This document shows positions 4,969 through 5,838 of a DNA stretch of 5,838 bases, one piece after another. The stretch comes from Chloroflexota bacterium. Lineage in GTDB: Bacteria; Chloroflexota; Limnocylindria; Limnocylindrales; CSP1-4. The notes below the pieces were generated by a model. The model saw nothing but the letters and a program-made list of their open reading frames with translations. It was not told the origin of the DNA and did not search any database. How positions within the stretch are numbered: the stretch's first letter is position 1; every line of letters begins with the position of its first letter. A program made the position numbers and the translations under genes. The stretch spans positions 1 through 5,838 of the forward strand of contig SCTE01000380.1 in NCBI GenBank assembly GCA_004298915.1. Direction: 5' to 3'.

Positions 4969-5838
4969 GTGGCGCGTCAATTGTCGGGTCCGTCGCCGAG
5001 CGTTCCAGTTCGGGCCGTGCGATTCGGCGTGGTTGGGCTCACCGGGATCGGCGTCAATCAGGCGCTGTTCGTCCTGATGTCCGAGCTCCTCGGGATCCAC
5101 TACCTCGTCGCCGCCATCATCGCGACGGAGGGCTCCACCACCTGGAACTTCCTGCTCCTCGATCGGTGGGCCATGGTCGGGCGGATGCGTGGCACCGGCC
5201 TACGCCGATTCGTGTCCTACGCCCTGATCAACAACGCGACCCTGATCCTCCGCCTCCCTGCCCTCTGGTTGCTGACCACGGTCCTCCAGATCGACGGCCA
5301 GATCTCGAACATCCTGACCCTGGCGCTGCTGTTCCTCGTTCGCTTCTCTGTAGCCGATCGCCTGATCTGGGGGTCGGTCAAGGGCGTCGAATCGGCGGAG
5401 TTCGCCGCCGAGACGTCGGGCTTTGCCGACGAGGGGACCGCGGCCCGTCGCGGCGCCGGCGTTCCCGTGATGCTCGCGACCACGCCGACGCCCCGCTTCC
5501 GCTACAACATCGGCGGGATCATTCAGCTGCACTCCGCGGTCCAGCTTCCCGAGCTCGCCTACTTCCGAACCGAGGAAGTCAGTGATCCGGACCTGATCAT
5601 CACGATCGGATCGGTCGGCGGCTGGCCGTCGCGGAAGATCCGGTTCACGCCGTCCGAGAGCCAGTTGAAGTACGTCGAACACCTGGGTGTCCTCGGGGCG
5701 AACTTCGAGGTGACGCTCGGGAACCCGACCCGGATCGTGGCGTCCCCGCTGCTCGCGATGTCACGGCACGTCCTCTATACGAACGTCGTCGAGGCGCTCC
5801 TCCGGTTCATGCTCGTGGATCGCGGCTATGTCCTGCTT
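4969..5838 (+). CDS. GtrA-like membrane protein fused to HPr-kinase-like region (partial, 3' end missing)
   Basis: The frame stays open for 290 codons to the window edge, so the C-terminus is missing. Residues 17-135 resemble the GtrA family (four-helix inner-membrane proteins linked to moving polyprenyl-phosphate sugars or modifying surface polysaccharide). Helices are about 19-40 (FGVVGLTGIGVNQALFVLM), 46-67 with the typical TWNFLLLDRW, 82-103, and 109-128. An acidic, Ala/Gly-rich linker follows at about 137-165. From about 176 the sequence (RFRYNIGGIIQLHSAVQLPEL, then DLIITIG, then VVEALLRFMLVDRGYVLL at 274-290) resembles the region just before the P-loop in HPr-kinase-like proteins, where a phrase such as RG..LLHA normally leads into GxxGxGKS/T. 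The P-loop would lie past the edge, so the kinase assignment is unconfirmed. Start GTG 4969 is set by the Shine-Dalgarno at 4952-4961; ATG 4930 would add 13 residues. The gene is probably its own transcription unit, behind the hairpin at 4624-4650. Confidence 0.82.
   Translation, partial: MARQLSGPSPSVPVRAVRFGVVGLTGIGVNQALFVLMSELLGIHYLVAAIIATEGSTTWNFLLLDRWAMVGRMRGTGLRRFVSYALINNATLILRLPALWLLTTVLQIDGQISNILTLALLFLVRFSVADRLIWGSVKGVESAEFAAETSGFADEGTAARRGAGVPVMLATTPTPRFRYNIGGIIQLHSAVQLPELAYFRTEEVSDPDLIITIGSVGGWPSRKIRFTPSESQLKYVEHLGVLGANFEVTLGNPTRIVASPLLAMSRHVLYTNVVEALLRFMLVDRGYVLL

Noticed and set aside
5200..5682. Minus-strand frame (160 codons) opposite the GtrA-like gene
   Set aside because: The plus strand has GtrA-type helices and an open frame to the edge with a strong RBS; the minus frame shows no motif.
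1..5838. CRISPR array, transposon ends, tRNA or rRNA
   Set aside because: No regularly spaced direct repeats, no transposase-like frame, no terminal inverted repeats flanking a gene, and no cloverleaf or rRNA-like segment were seen on either strand.

Overview
The window is GC-rich (about two thirds G+C by eye) and bacterial. Third codon positions are strongly G/C-biased, and two secreted-protein linkers are rich in Pro/Thr/Ala. The taxon cannot be fixed from this sequence. The gene content (an EAL-domain signalling protein, a GtrA-type membrane protein, a multidomain secreted hydrolase) and a likely leaderless start would fit a high-GC Chloroflexota or Actinomycetota lineage, but that is inference.

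Layout from left to right. (1) Positions 2-358, plus strand: the C-terminal end of an EAL-domain (cyclic di-GMP phosphodiesterase-type) protein. (2) Positions 355-2061, minus strand: a complete thiamine-diphosphate enzyme that most resembles catabolic acetolactate synthase (AlsS/BudB type). It converges on the EAL gene so tightly that both TAG stop codons share the tetranucleotide CTAG at 355-358. (3) Positions 2062-2388: a divergent intergenic region with a perfect 11-bp inverted repeat and a possible leaderless -10 element for the acetolactate synthase gene. (4) Positions 2389-4581, plus strand: a 730-residue secreted protein. It has a signal peptide, a beta-sandwich-like domain, a Pro/Thr linker, a GH99-like glycoside hydrolase domain with an intact NEWGEGT motif, a second Pro/Thr/Ala linker, and a purple-acid-phosphatase-like metallophosphoesterase domain with all five metal-binding blocks. 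(5) Positions 4582-4968: a gene-free stretch with a 12-bp perfect hairpin, probably a terminator, soon after the stop. (6) Position 4969 to the right edge, plus strand: an open-ended gene that starts at a GTG behind a strong Shine-Dalgarno run. It encodes a four-helix GtrA-like membrane domain fused to a soluble region that looks like the part preceding the P-loop of HPr-kinase-like proteins.

The genes do not form one obvious operon. The first two converge, the second and third diverge, and a hairpin separates the third from the fourth. The two plus-strand genes on the right share a loose cell-surface carbohydrate theme: GH99-like domains act on mannose-type glycans, and GtrA proteins are linked to lipid-carrier sugar transport. 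The most interesting items are the two unusual domain fusions, glycosidase plus phosphoesterase and GtrA plus kinase-like. No CRISPR array, transposon, tRNA or rRNA is visible, and I found no clear-cut novel defence or mobile system.
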